The position numbers and the translations under genes are program-made. Under the pieces are notes generated by a model. That model saw nothing but the letters and a program-made list of their open reading frames with translations, made no database searches and was not told where the DNA came from. 64,000 bases of DNA from an uncultured Pelagibacteraceae bacterium (GTDB lineage Bacteria > Pseudomonadota > Alphaproteobacteria > Pelagibacterales > Pelagibacteraceae): the NCBI GenBank assembly GCA_902594235.1, contig CACJLJ010000001.1:124001-188000 (forward strand). The letters run 5' to 3'. Positions 1-11,613 of this stretch are shown here, piece after piece; within the stretch, counting starts at the first letter, position 1; every line of letters begins with the position of its first letter.

Positions 1-2
1 AT

Positions 3-953
3 TTAATTATTTTCATTACTTAATAGAAAGAGTAACTTTTTTTTTATTCCATCGATATTTTGTATTTTTAATCGAATTTTTATAAATTCAATATTTTTTT
101 TTAAATTTTCATCAAGTCTTAAATAATCTTTTTCTGTTGTTAATATTCTCGCGCTATTAAGTGTTGATTTTTCTAATATCTTTTTAATATCATTTTTTGA
201 ATATTCATAATGATCCGGATACTGTATTTCTTGAATGATATTAAATTTATATTTATTTAACATATCTACAAAGGTATCGTGATTACCAATTCCTGAAAAG
301 ACAATATATTTTTCATTTACATTGAATTGATCCAAATTTAGTGGTTTATAAGCAGAACAATAAAAATTAAGATTTGTTAATTTTAGATTCATTTTATTCT
401 TTAAATGCTCGCAATCTTCATTATTTCCATTCAAGAATATATTTTCATACTTAATTAATTTAGTTAAATTCTCTCTTAATGGGCCTGCTGGTATCATTCG
501 TCCATTACCCAAAAGATTTTTTTGATTAAAACATACAAATGATAAATCATATGAAATTTCTTTATCTTGAAGACCATCATCAAAAATTGCAACTTGATAT
601 TTTTCTTTTACCGCATTTTGTAAAGCTTTTAATCTAGATTTATTAACAAAAGTTCTTCCAAATTTTTCCAATAATCTTTGTTCATCTATTTGGTCGTTAT
701 ATTCTTTTTTTATGAAGCAACTTTTAATATTATTTTCATCAAATATTCTTTTAATTTCGATTGCTAATGAGGTTTTTCCTGTTCCACCTAAATAAATATT
801 TCCAATACATATTGTTTTAATATTGTTATATGTAAATTTTTTTTTAAAACTTATATTCGATAAAACTTCTGTAATTTTTGATGCAGGATATAAAATATTA
901 GATATAAAATTTGGCTTTGGGTAATCCCAAAAATTAGGTTTTTTTAATTTCAT
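3..953 (-). CDS. lpxK: Tetraacyldisaccharide 4'-kinase (lipid A 4'-kinase)
   Basis: Inner-membrane kinase that phosphorylates the 4' position of tetraacyldisaccharide 1-phosphate to give lipid IVA. The Walker A motif GGTGKTS lies at about residues 56-62, preceded by the family segment around TICIGNIYLGG. A DDGLQD motif near residue 125 matches the LpxK active-site region. At 316 aa it is close to the usual length (about 310-350), and the stop codon falls just inside the window. Its 5' end overlaps waaA by 20 bases, and msbA follows upstream, so this is a three-gene lipid A-Kdo block. The assignment is firm by motif and context. Confidence 0.93.
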   Translation of the reverse strand: MKLKKPNFWDYPKPNFISNILYPASKITEVLSNISFKKKFTYNNIKTICIGNIYLGGTGKTSLAIEIKRIFDENNIKSCFIKKEYNDQIDEQRLLEKFGRTFVNKSRLKALQNAVKEKYQVAIFDDGLQDKEISYDLSFVCFNQKNLLGNGRMIPAGPLRENLTKLIKYENIFLNGNNEDCEHLKNKMNLKLTNLNFYCSAYKPLNLDQFNVNEKYIVFSGIGNHDTFVDMLNKYKFNIIQEIQYPDHYEYSKNDIKKILEKSTLNSARILTTEKDYLRLDENLKKNIEFIKIRLKIQNIDGIKKKLLFLLSNENN

Positions 954-2190
954 TACTAAATACTTTATTAACTTCTTTAACAGTTTTTTTTAAGATTGAT
1001 TTACCCATTATATTTAAATCTAATCTTTTATTCTTTTTATTTGTCAAAAGTTTGTTTGATATGCTCACAAATTTATTGAGATTACTTATTTTATAAGCAA
1101 TTTTCTTTTTATTAAACAGTCTATAAATATCTTTAAAATTTTGAACATAAGGACCATGTAATATGTCAAGACCAAATCTTATTGGTTCTATAGGATTCTG
1201 ACCTCCATGATTAACTAATGAACCACCAATAAACGCAATTTTAGAAATTTTAAAAAATTTCTTAGTTTCACCATACGAATCGACCAAATAAATATCTGTA
1301 TTTTGATTAATTTTTTTATTTGATGATCTCTTAATTATATTTAGTCTAAAAGATTCAAGTTCATTAATTATTTCTTCAGCTCTATCAACGTGTCTGGGAA
1401 TAATGATTGTTAATAAATTTTTATTTTTATTTTTAAGGGTTAAATGAGCTTTTGCAATTATACTTTCTTCACCATAATGGGTGCTTGAAGCACACAAAAT
1501 AAGTCTTTTATTAATTTGTTTTAAAAAAGATTTTTGAAATTTTAAATCGTGCTTACTATGAGACTCACTAAACTTAATATTACCAATTTCATTAATATTT
1601 TTTACTTTTAAATCTTTTAAGAATTTTTTAGTTTCTTTATTCTGTGGATATGCAATATCAATATTATTAAAAATATCTCTTGCAAAATTATGAAATAACC
1701 TCCATCTCGATGAAGATTTAGGAGTAATTCTTGCGTTTAGTAGGAGCAAAGGAACAGAGAATTTTTTAAGTTCTTTGTACATAGATGGCCATATCTCAGA
1801 GTCAATAAAAATTGCAATTTTTGGCTTCCAATATTTAATAAATTTTTTTGTAAAATAAAAAAAATCAATTGGGAAAAACTGATGAATTGTTTTTTTAAAA
1901 ACAAAATTTTTAAAGATTTTGGAAGAACTTAGAGTGGATGTGGTAATCAAAATATGATTAATTTCTTTATTTTTTTCTAGTTCATGAATAAGCGGAACAA
2001 TGCTCATGAATTCACCTACGCTAGCAGCATGAATCCAGATAATATTTCCTTTTTTTCTTTTTTTTCCAAAAATACAAAATTTTTCTATAAATCTTTTTTT
2101 ATCTTCTTTGTTTTTAAATATTCTAAATAGAATTATAATTGGTGAAAATAAGACGATTAGTGAAATTATAATTTGGTAAAGAAAAAACAT
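934..2190 (-). CDS. waaA: 3-deoxy-D-manno-octulosonic acid (Kdo) transferase
   Basis: Membrane-anchored GT-B glycosyltransferase that moves Kdo from CMP-Kdo onto lipid IVA. An N-terminal hydrophobic anchor covers about residues 1-24. The acceptor-site motif AASVGEF follows at about 56-62, and the donor-domain motifs GGSLVNHGGQNPIEP lie near 321-335. The length of 418 aa is typical. The start overlaps the msbA stop by one base (TAATG type), and the 3' end overlaps lpxK, so the three genes are almost certainly translated from one message. Whether it adds one or two Kdo units cannot be read from the sequence. Confidence 0.94.
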   Translation of the reverse strand: MFFLYQIIISLIVLFSPIIILFRIFKNKEDKKRFIEKFCIFGKKRKKGNIIWIHAASVGEFMSIVPLIHELEKNKEINHILITTSTLSSSKIFKNFVFKKTIHQFFPIDFFYFTKKFIKYWKPKIAIFIDSEIWPSMYKELKKFSVPLLLLNARITPKSSSRWRLFHNFARDIFNNIDIAYPQNKETKKFLKDLKVKNINEIGNIKFSESHSKHDLKFQKSFLKQINKRLILCASSTHYGEESIIAKAHLTLKNKNKNLLTIIIPRHVDRAEEIINELESFRLNIIKRSSNKKINQNTDIYLVDSYGETKKFFKISKIAFIGGSLVNHGGQNPIEPIRFGLDILHGPYVQNFKDIYRLFNKKKIAYKISNLNKFVSISNKLLTNKKNKRLDLNIMGKSILKKTVKEVNKVFSNEIKKT

Positions 2191-3932
2191 TATCCTTTTC
2201 TGATTTGTTTTTCATAAAAACTTTTATATTGAGTTGAACTTTTTAAAAGTTCTTCATGTCGACCTGATGTGATTATTTTTCCTTTTTCCACAACAAATAT
2301 CTTATCCGAATTAAGTATTGTTGATAATCTATGAGCAATTACTAACGTGGTCTTATTTTTAATTAAAATATTAATTGCATTCTGAATTTTTTCTTCTGTT
2401 TCTGCATCAAGAGAAGAAGTGGCTTCATCAAGTAGTATTATAGGGCTTTTTTTGAGCATTGCTCTTGCAATTGATATTCTTTGTTTTTCTCCACCCGATA
2501 GTCTCACACCATTTTCACCAATAATAGTTTCATATTTATTCGGAAGTTGATTTATAAATTCCTCACAATATGAAAGTTTAGTGGCTTCTCTAATTTCTTC
2601 TTCTGTAGCATTCATATTGGCGTATGCAATGTTGTTTCTAATTGTGTCATCGAATAAAGTAGTATCTTGACTTACTAAGGATATTTGATTTCTTAAAGAT
2701 TGAATTTTTAAATCATAAATTGATTGATCGTCAATTTCTATATCTCCTGATTTTACATTATAAAATCTTGGTATCAAATTTAATATGGTTGATTTTCCTG
2801 AACCACTGTGTCCAACTAGGGCAGACATCTTTCCACCTTTAATTTCAAGATTGATCTTATTTAAAACAACATTAGAATTTTCTTCTTCATATTTAAAAGA
2901 AACATCGTTAAATTTTATAGTCGCATTTTTAATCTTAAAGTCAGTCGAGTCTTTATTATCTTTTATTTCATTTATGTTATCTATAATTGGCAATATTCTT
3001 CGAGCAGCAGATAGTCCTTGATTTAAAGCCATATTTAGAGTGGCCAAAGATCTTACAGGTTGGTAAGCGAGCATCATTGCGGCAAGAAATGAAAAAAAAT
3101 TATTTATGTTTATTTCGTCTTTAATTATCAGTTTACCAGAATAAAAAATAAGGATTGCAATCATGATGCCAGTTAAAGTCTCCATTATAGGTGAAACTCT
3201 TACGTAAACTGTTCTTATTTTTTCATTTTTGTCTTTTAAATTTTGTAAATGATCTTTAGATCTATTTATTTCATAACTTTCTTTCTGAAAAATTTTTATA
3301 ATTTTATGATTTTTAAATAACTCAATTAAATAAGAATTTAAAAAACCTGACCTTTCTTGAGCTTGAGTCGCCACTTTACCAATTCTTTTTCCAAGAGATT
3401 TCGCCGCTATACTCGCTAATGGTATCATAACAATTGATATAAGTGATAATTTCCAGTTCTGATAAAACATTACAATCAAGAGGCCAATTAGAGTAAGACT
3501 ATCTTTAAAAAGAGCTAAAATTGCATCACTTAACATATTAGTGATATGAGTAACATCAAATGTAAGATTAGATATAAATTTACCTGAGTGCTTCTTATCA
3601 ATGAGCTTTGTATCGGCATTTATTAATGAAGAAATCATATCAAATTGTAAGAGTTTTTTTATTTCCTCACCAACATGTATCATTGTTTTTTTTGCGTAAT
3701 AAAGAGAGATACCTTTGGCTGCAAAAGTAAAAATTATAAATCCAGGAATTAGAAAAATTAATGTCTCATCTTTCTCAATAAATATTTTTTTAATAGCTGG
3801 ATCTAAAAGCCAAGCAATAGCAGATGTGCTTGCTGCAACGAAAATAGAAAAAATACCTGCTAAAATGATACTTTTTAAAAAAGTTTTTGAGTAATCATTA
3901 TATAATCTTTTTATAATTAATTTAGATTTCAT
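2190..3932 (-). CDS. msbA: Lipid A export ABC transporter, permease/ATPase
   Basis: Half-transporter that flips lipid A-core across the inner membrane as a homodimer. An N-terminal six-helix type I exporter domain (about 1-310) is followed by a nucleotide-binding domain. The latter has Walker A GHSGSGKST near 375, signature motif LSGGEKQR near 481, Walker B IILLDEATSSLD and the His switch IAHRLST. The 580-aa length is normal. Position between ubiA and the lpxK/waaA pair supports MsbA over a generic multidrug exporter. The start overlaps the ubiA stop by four bases. Confidence 0.92.
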   Translation of the reverse strand: MKSKLIIKRLYNDYSKTFLKSIILAGIFSIFVAASTSAIAWLLDPAIKKIFIEKDETLIFLIPGFIIFTFAAKGISLYYAKKTMIHVGEEIKKLLQFDMISSLINADTKLIDKKHSGKFISNLTFDVTHITNMLSDAILALFKDSLTLIGLLIVMFYQNWKLSLISIVMIPLASIAAKSLGKRIGKVATQAQERSGFLNSYLIELFKNHKIIKIFQKESYEINRSKDHLQNLKDKNEKIRTVYVRVSPIMETLTGIMIAILIFYSGKLIIKDEININNFFSFLAAMMLAYQPVRSLATLNMALNQGLSAARRILPIIDNINEIKDNKDSTDFKIKNATIKFNDVSFKYEEENSNVVLNKINLEIKGGKMSALVGHSGSGKSTILNLIPRFYNVKSGDIEIDDQSIYDLKIQSLRNQISLVSQDTTLFDDTIRNNIAYANMNATEEEIREATKLSYCEEFINQLPNKYETIIGENGVRLSGGEKQRISIARAMLKKSPIILLDEATSSLDAETEEKIQNAINILIKNKTTLVIAHRLSTILNSDKIFVVEKGKIITSGRHEELLKSSTQYKSFYEKQIRKG

Positions 3933-4798
3933 AAATTAATTTTCCCTAGTGCGATAAAAATTAATATTATTAAGCCTAGTGAATTATTGCTTTTAAAAAT
4001 TTCAAAACATTTTTTTTTATTCTTGAAGTCAAAAGTGTTTATTTGAAAAAAAATTAAATGACTAATTATAGCAACAAGGCCAACATATAATGAAAGATTA
4101 AAATTCATATACATTCCAACAAAAAAAAAGCTTAAAATAGTAATCAAATAACATGTAAATAAAAATTTTTTTGGATTATCTTTAAATTTTATAGACGTAG
4201 ATTTAACTCCTATAATTTCGTCATCAGTAATATCTTGATACCCATAAATAGTGTCGTATCCAAGTGTCCAAAATATGGCTCCAAAATATAAAATTAATGG
4301 CACTAAATTTATAGAGTTACTAATTGAAGTCCAACCAAGAATTAAACCATAATTAAATGTTATTCCTAAAAATAATTGTGGCCAATAAGTGAATCTCTTC
4401 ATAAATGGATATGTGAATGCCAATGGCATTGAACAGAAAGCCAAAATTATTGTTAAATAATTAAAATTTATTAAAACAAAAAGGGCAAGCAAACATAAAA
4501 TCATAGCATAAGTAAGACCAAGACTGACTGATATTTTTCCAGATGCGATTGGTCTATTTTTTGTTCTTACTACTTTTTTATCAAACTCTTTATCTGCTAT
4601 ATCATTTATAATACATCCGGCAGATCTCATTAAAATGGAGCCTGATAAGAATAAAAACAAATAAAAGAAATATAATTTTAAATCTTTTGATAAATCATAA
4701 GCCAAAGTTAAACCCCAAGCACATGGCCAGAATAGCAACATGTAACCTATTGGTTTTTTAAGTCTAGTAAGATCTAGGAATAACTTTATTTGATACAT
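3929..4798 (-). CDS. ubiA: 4-hydroxybenzoate polyprenyltransferase
   Basis: Integral membrane prenyltransferase that attaches the polyprenyl tail to 4-hydroxybenzoate in ubiquinone synthesis. The two Asp-rich Mg-diphosphate motifs are visible: NDIADKEFD at about 66-74 and YGYQDITDDEIIGVKS in the second half. Eight or so hydrophobic helices span the 289 aa, the usual size. It is the first gene of a tight minus-strand run into msbA. Its product feeds the quinone pool used by the bc1 and oxidase genes elsewhere in the window. Start taken at the ATG at 4798. Confidence 0.93.
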   Translation of the reverse strand: MYQIKLFLDLTRLKKPIGYMLLFWPCAWGLTLAYDLSKDLKLYFFYLFLFLSGSILMRSAGCIINDIADKEFDKKVVRTKNRPIASGKISVSLGLTYAMILCLLALFVLINFNYLTIILAFCSMPLAFTYPFMKRFTYWPQLFLGITFNYGLILGWTSISNSINLVPLILYFGAIFWTLGYDTIYGYQDITDDEIIGVKSTSIKFKDNPKKFLFTCYLITILSFFFVGMYMNFNLSLYVGLVAIISHLIFFQINTFDFKNKKKCFEIFKSNNSLGLIILIFIALGKINL

Positions 4799-4849
4799 AA
4801 AATTTACTTGTAAATAACAAAGGCAACATTGATAATCAAACTGATTCGT

Positions 4850-5254
4850 ATGAATATTGATTATACAGTAACAGCATTAATGTTTCCTGCAATTCCTCTA
4901 ATAATGGGTGTGTATAGTAACAGATTTCATTCTTTAAGTGCTTTAATTAGAGAACTCCATGATGAGCATGTGTATGAAAAACATGTTCCCCCTGAATGGA
5001 AAAAGCAGTTTATAAATTTAAGTGGAAGAATTACTTTACTAAGATGGTCTATTATGTTTGGGGCATTTGGTTTTTTATTTAATATGCTCACAGTTTTGGG
5101 TCTTTATTTGAACGAGGTTTTTATAGCAAGATTAATTTTTGGATCTTGTTGTTTATCAATGATGATTTCAATAATTTTTTTTATAAGAGAAATTCATGTT
5201 TCAACAAATGCTTTAAGATTACATATGTCAGATATGGATGTTAAGGTCGATTAA
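4850..5254 (+). CDS. DUF2721 family membrane protein
   Basis: Small membrane protein of unknown function. The N-terminal segment with ALMFPAIPLIMGVYSNRF, then an ALIRELH stretch, and two later hydrophobic segments (about 67-87 and 94-114) match the DUF2721 layout as I remember it. I chose the ATG at 4850 because family members begin a few residues before the first helix. An in-frame TTG at 4829, with an AAAGG-like sequence upstream, is the alternative and would add seven residues. It stands alone on the plus strand, and its stop codon interlocks with that of the convergent quinone oxidoreductase in a shared TTAA. Confidence 0.72.
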   Translation: MNIDYTVTALMFPAIPLIMGVYSNRFHSLSALIRELHDEHVYEKHVPPEWKKQFINLSGRITLLRWSIMFGAFGFLFNMLTVLGLYLNEVFIARLIFGSCCLSMMISIIFFIREIHVSTNALRLHMSDMDVKVD

Positions 5255-6222
5255 GGAATAATTACAGCAGGGCCTAAAATTTTTCTTCCCTCTAAATCTT
5301 GATGAGCTTTAACAATTTCACTCAAAGGATATTTTTTATAAATATCTAATTTAAATTTTTTACTTAAAAACATTTCAAATACTTTTTTTGCAGCCTCATC
5401 CAGCTCTTCTCTAGTTGAAGTATAATGAGCAATACTTGGTCTAGTTAAATATAAACCTTTTGGTGCTAAAGATTTTGTAACATTACAAGGATCTAGAGGA
5501 CCTGAAGCATTTCCAAAAGAAACCATCATCCCCCTAGTTTTTAAGCATTCAATCGAACCATCAAATGTTTTTTTTCCTACACCGTCATAGACTACAGGAA
5601 CACCAACTCCATTAGTAATTTCTTTAACTTTATCTGCAAAATTTTCTTTTGAATAATTAATTACATGTTCACAACCATTTACTTTAGCTATATCGATTTT
5701 TTCATCAGAACCTACAGTTCCAATTACAGTACATCCTAAACTTTTTGCCCACTGACAAAATATTTGCCCAACTCCACCAGCTGCAGCATGAAACAATATA
5801 GTTTCACCTGATTTGACTGGATATGTTTTATGAAGAAGATAAAAAACTGTGAAACCTTTTGTCATTAACGTAACAACATTTTCCAATTTTATTTCATTAG
5901 GCACTTTAACTAATTTTTTTGTTGGAAAAATTCTATGTGTTGCATATGAGCCAATAGGCATTGATGCGTATGCTACTTTATCACCAACTTTAAAATCATT
6001 TACATTTGTGCCGATTTTTTCAATTATGCCAGCTCCTTCAATTCCAATATTCGACGGTAGTTCAACAGGGTAGAGGCCTGACCTATGATAAGTATCAATA
6101 TAATTTAAACCGATAGCTTCATTCTTAATTAAAACTTCACCAGATTTTGGTTCACCTAATTCAACATCCTTTAGTTCTAAAACTTCTGGTCCACCATTTT
6201 TTGTTATTATTACTGCTTTCAT
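5251..6222 (-). CDS. NADPH:quinone oxidoreductase, medium-chain (zeta-crystallin type)
   Basis: Cytosolic zinc-independent medium-chain reductase that likely reduces quinones or enones with NADPH. The N-terminal GroES-like domain has IGLNYIDTYHRSG, characteristic of quinone oxidoreductases. The Rossmann nucleotide-binding motif AAAGGVGQIFCQWAK follows near residues 146-160. There are no catalytic zinc-ligand or structural zinc cysteine clusters. The length of 323 aa is standard. The start overlaps the pirin stop (ATGA), so the two are co-translated. Substrate is inferred only from family. Confidence 0.87.
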   Translation of the reverse strand: MKAVIITKNGGPEVLELKDVELGEPKSGEVLIKNEAIGLNYIDTYHRSGLYPVELPSNIGIEGAGIIEKIGTNVNDFKVGDKVAYASMPIGSYATHRIFPTKKLVKVPNEIKLENVVTLMTKGFTVFYLLHKTYPVKSGETILFHAAAGGVGQIFCQWAKSLGCTVIGTVGSDEKIDIAKVNGCEHVINYSKENFADKVKEITNGVGVPVVYDGVGKKTFDGSIECLKTRGMMVSFGNASGPLDPCNVTKSLAPKGLYLTRPSIAHYTSTREELDEAAKKVFEMFLSKKFKLDIYKKYPLSEIVKAHQDLEGRKILGPAVIIP

Positions 6223-7055
6223 TTTACAAATGTACCATTATGATAATCTTGAACAGCTTGCAAGATCTCTGCTTTCGTATTCATTACAAAAGGGCCACCT
6301 CTTGCTATTTCTTCATTAATAGGTTTTCCTGAAATAACTAAAAATTTTGCATCAGTCTGTGCTGAAACTTTTAAGTCTTCACCTTTAGAAAGTAAAATTA
6401 AAGTACTATCCTTGACCTTATCATGGTTTTTTTTACCTATTTTTATTTCACCATTAATTAAATATATAAATGTATTATGAGTAGAGGGTAGTCTGTAATT
6501 AAATTCTTTTTCTTTTTTCAGCTCTACATCAAAATAAGTCGGTTCAACATTGTGTCCCTTTACAGGACCTTCTGCTTTTTCAAATTTTCCAGCTATAACT
6601 TTTACTTGTTTATCTTGATCTTGATGCACATTCATTTTATCTGCATCAATATAAATGTATTCAGGTTTACTCATTTTTAATTTTGCTGGCATATTGATCC
6701 ACAATTGAAATCCATGAAGTTTTCCCTCCTTCATTGCAGGCATTTCAGAGTGAATAATTCCACTTCCAGTTTTCATCCACTGGACATCACCTGCAGTCAT
6801 CCTTCCCTCACCACCAGTACTATCTTTGTGTTCAAAATCTCCCGCAAGCATATAGGTAACAGTTTCAATACCCCTATGGGGATGAGGAGGAAAACCTGCA
6901 ATATAATCCTCGCTGTTTTCAGAACCGAATTCATCTAGCATTAAAAATGGATCAAAGTAATTAGGTTCAACTCCTATACTTCTTTTTAATTTTACTCCGG
7001 CGCCATCAGAAGCGGGGATAGGATCTATAATTTGTTTTACCTCAATATTTTTCAT
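6219..7055 (-). CDS. Pirin family protein
   Basis: Bicupin of the pirin family. Members are iron-binding proteins, and some bacterial ones have quercetinase activity. The N-terminal cupin holds the metal motif FPPHPHRGIETVTYMLAG at about 55-72 (His-x-His) and later EMPAMKEG with HGFQLWINMP. The C-terminal cupin follows. The length of 278 aa is normal. It lies directly upstream of and overlaps the quinone oxidoreductase, with DoxX and a small CxxC protein further upstream. That arrangement suggests a redox or electrophile-stress function, which is inference only. Confidence 0.88.
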   Translation of the reverse strand: MKNIEVKQIIDPIPASDGAGVKLKRSIGVEPNYFDPFLMLDEFGSENSEDYIAGFPPHPHRGIETVTYMLAGDFEHKDSTGGEGRMTAGDVQWMKTGSGIIHSEMPAMKEGKLHGFQLWINMPAKLKMSKPEYIYIDADKMNVHQDQDKQVKVIAGKFEKAEGPVKGHNVEPTYFDVELKKEKEFNYRLPSTHNTFIYLINGEIKIGKKNHDKVKDSTLILLSKGEDLKVSAQTDAKFLVISGKPINEEIARGGPFVMNTKAEILQAVQDYHNGTFVK

Positions 7056-7091
7056 AGAACTTAAATAATAATTTTAATGTTTAGTTCAAGA

Positions 7092-7460
7092 TTACTTTTT
7101 ATCTAGGCAATAACCTTTTGCACCGTTCACTACTAGAAATAAAAAACCACCTGCTAATGCAAGATTTTTCATAAAAGCAATAAATTGCATTTGGTCTGAA
7201 AAATCTGTGTGGAAAATAATAGCTGTAGCTAGACAAAATAAACTTAAAGCCCCAGCGGCAATTCTAGTTTGATAACCAATTATGATTAATATCGGCGCAA
7301 GTATTTCTAATATGATTGCAGGTATTAATAAAAAACCTGGAAGTCCAAAACTTTCCATCCAGCCAATTGTTCCCTCGTAATTTCCAATTTTATTGAAACC
7401 ACTTAACAGAAAAACACCTGAGATAAAAACTCTTCCTATTAAGTCAAAAATTTTAATCAT
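7092..7460 (-). CDS. DoxX family membrane protein
   Basis: Small four-helix inner-membrane protein of the DoxX/DoxD superfamily. The family pattern is visible: an N-terminal helix with RVFISGVFLLSGFNKI, then a G-x-P-rich region before a second helix (ILEILAPILIIIGYQTR), and two more helices. I took the start at MIKIFDL, which gives 122 aa and a 5-base gap after the upstream gene. An ATG five codons earlier would overlap it. DoxX proteins in other bacteria associate with redox enzymes; here the neighbours are pirin and a quinone reductase. Confidence 0.82.
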   Translation of the reverse strand: MIKIFDLIGRVFISGVFLLSGFNKIGNYEGTIGWMESFGLPGFLLIPAIILEILAPILIIIGYQTRIAAGALSLFCLATAIIFHTDFSDQMQFIAFMKNLALAGGFLFLVVNGAKGYCLDKK

Positions 7461-7465
7461 AATCA

Positions 7466-7654
7466 CTATCCACATCTATTACATCGGACTGTAGCGAACA
7501 TATCATCCCAGTCAGATTCTTTTTCCTCTACATAATCTAACAAACATCTTAAAGCTTTAGATTTATCGGGTAGATCATATTTATTAGTAATTTGTTCTAG
7601 CATTTTTTCCGAGTCTAAATAAATTTCAAAAGACACATCTTTTTTTTTATTCAT
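7466..7654 (-). CDS. Small protein, ribbon-helix-helix-like with C-terminal CxxC
   Basis: A 62-aa protein I do not recognise by name. The first 45 residues look like a ribbon-helix-helix fold: a strand (VSFEIYLD), a helix (SEKMLEQITNKY), a turn with DLPDKSK, then a second helix. The chain ends in CNRCG, a CxxC pair at the very C-terminus that could bind metal or be redox-active. It is the first gene of the minus-strand run into doxX, pirin and the quinone reductase, so it could be their sensor or regulator. This is an inference from layout. Confidence 0.6.
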   Translation of the reverse strand: MNKKKDVSFEIYLDSEKMLEQITNKYDLPDKSKALRCLLDYVEEKESDWDDMFATVRCNRCG

Positions 7655-7701
7655 ATTTTTCCTTTTTGGTTTAAGTTATGTCTCCTAGGAATATTTATAT
7701 A

Positions 7702-8364
7702 TTATAATTCACTTAATAATCCAGATAAATTTTTGATTTCTAATTTCGGTTTAAAATCTAAGTTATCAAAGATATTATTATTTCTATTCACCCAAATAGC
7801 TTGGTAGCCATAATTTCCACCACCAGATACATCCCAAGTGTTTGCACTTAAGAAGGCGACATTATTTTTTTCAATTTTATATTTTTTTATGGGCATGTCA
7901 TAAACTTTCGAATTTGGTTTATAAACTCCAACTTCTTCAATAGAAAAGATATCATCAAATAAATTATTTAGATTATTACTTTTAACTAATTCATTTAATA
8001 GTGATGGAGTTCCATTTGAAAGAATAGCTAATTTAAATTTTTTTTCTTTTAGGGCTTTTAAAGTTTCTGAAACTTCTTTGTAGGGTGATAAGATTTTATA
8101 TAAATTGAGTAATTCATTTTTCATTGAAGAGTCTATATTAAAAGCTTTCATAGATTTATCTAAGCTATCCACAGTAACTTGCCAAAAATCTTTATGTCTT
8201 CCCATTAAACTACGTAGCCAAGTATATTCTAACTGGGTGGTTCTCCAAAAATTTGCGAAAGGCTCCCATTTATCTCCAATTTTATCTTTGCATTTTTCAG
8301 CAGCAGAATTGACATCAAACAATGTTCCATAAGCATCAAAAATTATTGCTTTAACATTTTTCAT
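7702..8364 (-). CDS. Haloacid dehalogenase, type II (L-2-haloacid dehalogenase family)
   Basis: Cytosolic HAD-superfamily hydrolase. The nucleophile motif FDAYGTLFDV is at about residues 9-18. The type-II signature WLRSLMGRHKDFW lies near 49-61, and SNGTP near 116-120. Lys in VYKPNSKVY and the metal-site region SANTWDVSGGGNYG complete the set seen in L-2-haloacid dehalogenases. At 220 aa it has the usual size. The true substrate cannot be told; many family members act on other small acids. Divergent from rsmE with only 17 bases between start codons. Confidence 0.85.
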   Translation of the reverse strand: MKNVKAIIFDAYGTLFDVNSAAEKCKDKIGDKWEPFANFWRTTQLEYTWLRSLMGRHKDFWQVTVDSLDKSMKAFNIDSSMKNELLNLYKILSPYKEVSETLKALKEKKFKLAILSNGTPSLLNELVKSNNLNNLFDDIFSIEEVGVYKPNSKVYDMPIKKYKIEKNNVAFLSANTWDVSGGGNYGYQAIWVNRNNNIFDNLDFKPKLEIKNLSGLLSEL

Positions 8365-8381
8365 AAACTAACTTAACACAA

Positions 8382-9083
8382 ATGAGCAATATTAGATTAT
8401 TTTTTTCAAACATATTATCCGCAGATAGGATCGATAGATTAGATAAGTCTCAATCACATTATTTGGTTAAAGTTATGCGTATTAAAGAAAGTGAAGTTTT
8501 TTCAATATTTAATCAAAATGGTGAATGGGAAGCAAAAGTTTTGAAAATATCTAAAGGGATTGTTGAATTTAAAACAATTAAACAATTGAGAAAAAAAGAA
8601 AGTTCAAAAGAATTGTGGTTAGCATTCTCTCCAATTAAATCAAACTACCAAAATTTTATGATTCAAAAAGCAACAGAATTAGGAGTAACAAAATTCTTAC
8701 CCATTATTTTTGATAGAACAGTTGTTAGGAAAATTAATAATGAAAGATTAGAAAAAATAGTTATTGAAGCAAGTGAACAATCAAATCGTCTAAATGTGCC
8801 GGAAATAGAAATAGTTCAGAATTTAAAAAATTTTTTAAACTCAAATTCAATGGATTTAATTTTTACTGATTTAAATTCAGATAATAAAAAAATTGATAAA
8901 TCAAAGTTAACAAATAAGCCTATTTGTATTATAATAGGTCCAGAGGGTGATTTTTCAGAGACTGAAAGGGAGGAGATTCTCTCTTTTAAAGGTGTTCAGT
9001 CTATAAAAATTAATGAGAACATTTTACGATCAGAAACAGCAGTGATATCAGCTATTTCGATCATAAATTATGTGATTAATTGA
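8382..9083 (+). CDS. rsmE: 16S rRNA (uracil(1498)-N3)-methyltransferase
   Basis: SPOUT-class methyltransferase that makes m3U1498 in 16S rRNA using S-adenosylmethionine. An N-terminal PUA-like domain (about 1-70, with HYLVKVMRIKESE) precedes the knotted domain. That domain contains QKATELGVTKFLPI near 94, the SAM-loop motif IGPEGDFSETE near 186, and LRSETAVISAISIINY at the C-terminus. At 233 aa it is typical. It precedes the cytochrome oxidase operon on the same strand with a 60-base gap, so it probably has its own transcript. Confidence 0.93.
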   Translation: MSNIRLFFSNILSADRIDRLDKSQSHYLVKVMRIKESEVFSIFNQNGEWEAKVLKISKGIVEFKTIKQLRKKESSKELWLAFSPIKSNYQNFMIQKATELGVTKFLPIIFDRTVVRKINNERLEKIVIEASEQSNRLNVPEIEIVQNLKNFLNSNSMDLIFTDLNSDNKKIDKSKLTNKPICIIIGPEGDFSETEREEILSFKGVQSIKINENILRSETAVISAISIINYVIN

Positions 9084-9143
9084 TAAATTGTCGCGAAAAC
9101 TAAAGTGTAATTTTTATAAAAGGGCTTTATATAGCTATTAAAA

Positions 9144-11593
<2,450 letters not shown>

Positions 11594-11613
11594 AATAAAA
11601 GTTAAAAAAATTA

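Noticed and set aside
9084-9143. Promoter for the cytochrome oxidase operon
   Set aside because: TTGTCG and TATAAA are present, but the spacing (21 bases) is too long. I cannot choose a convincing pair among several A/T-rich options.
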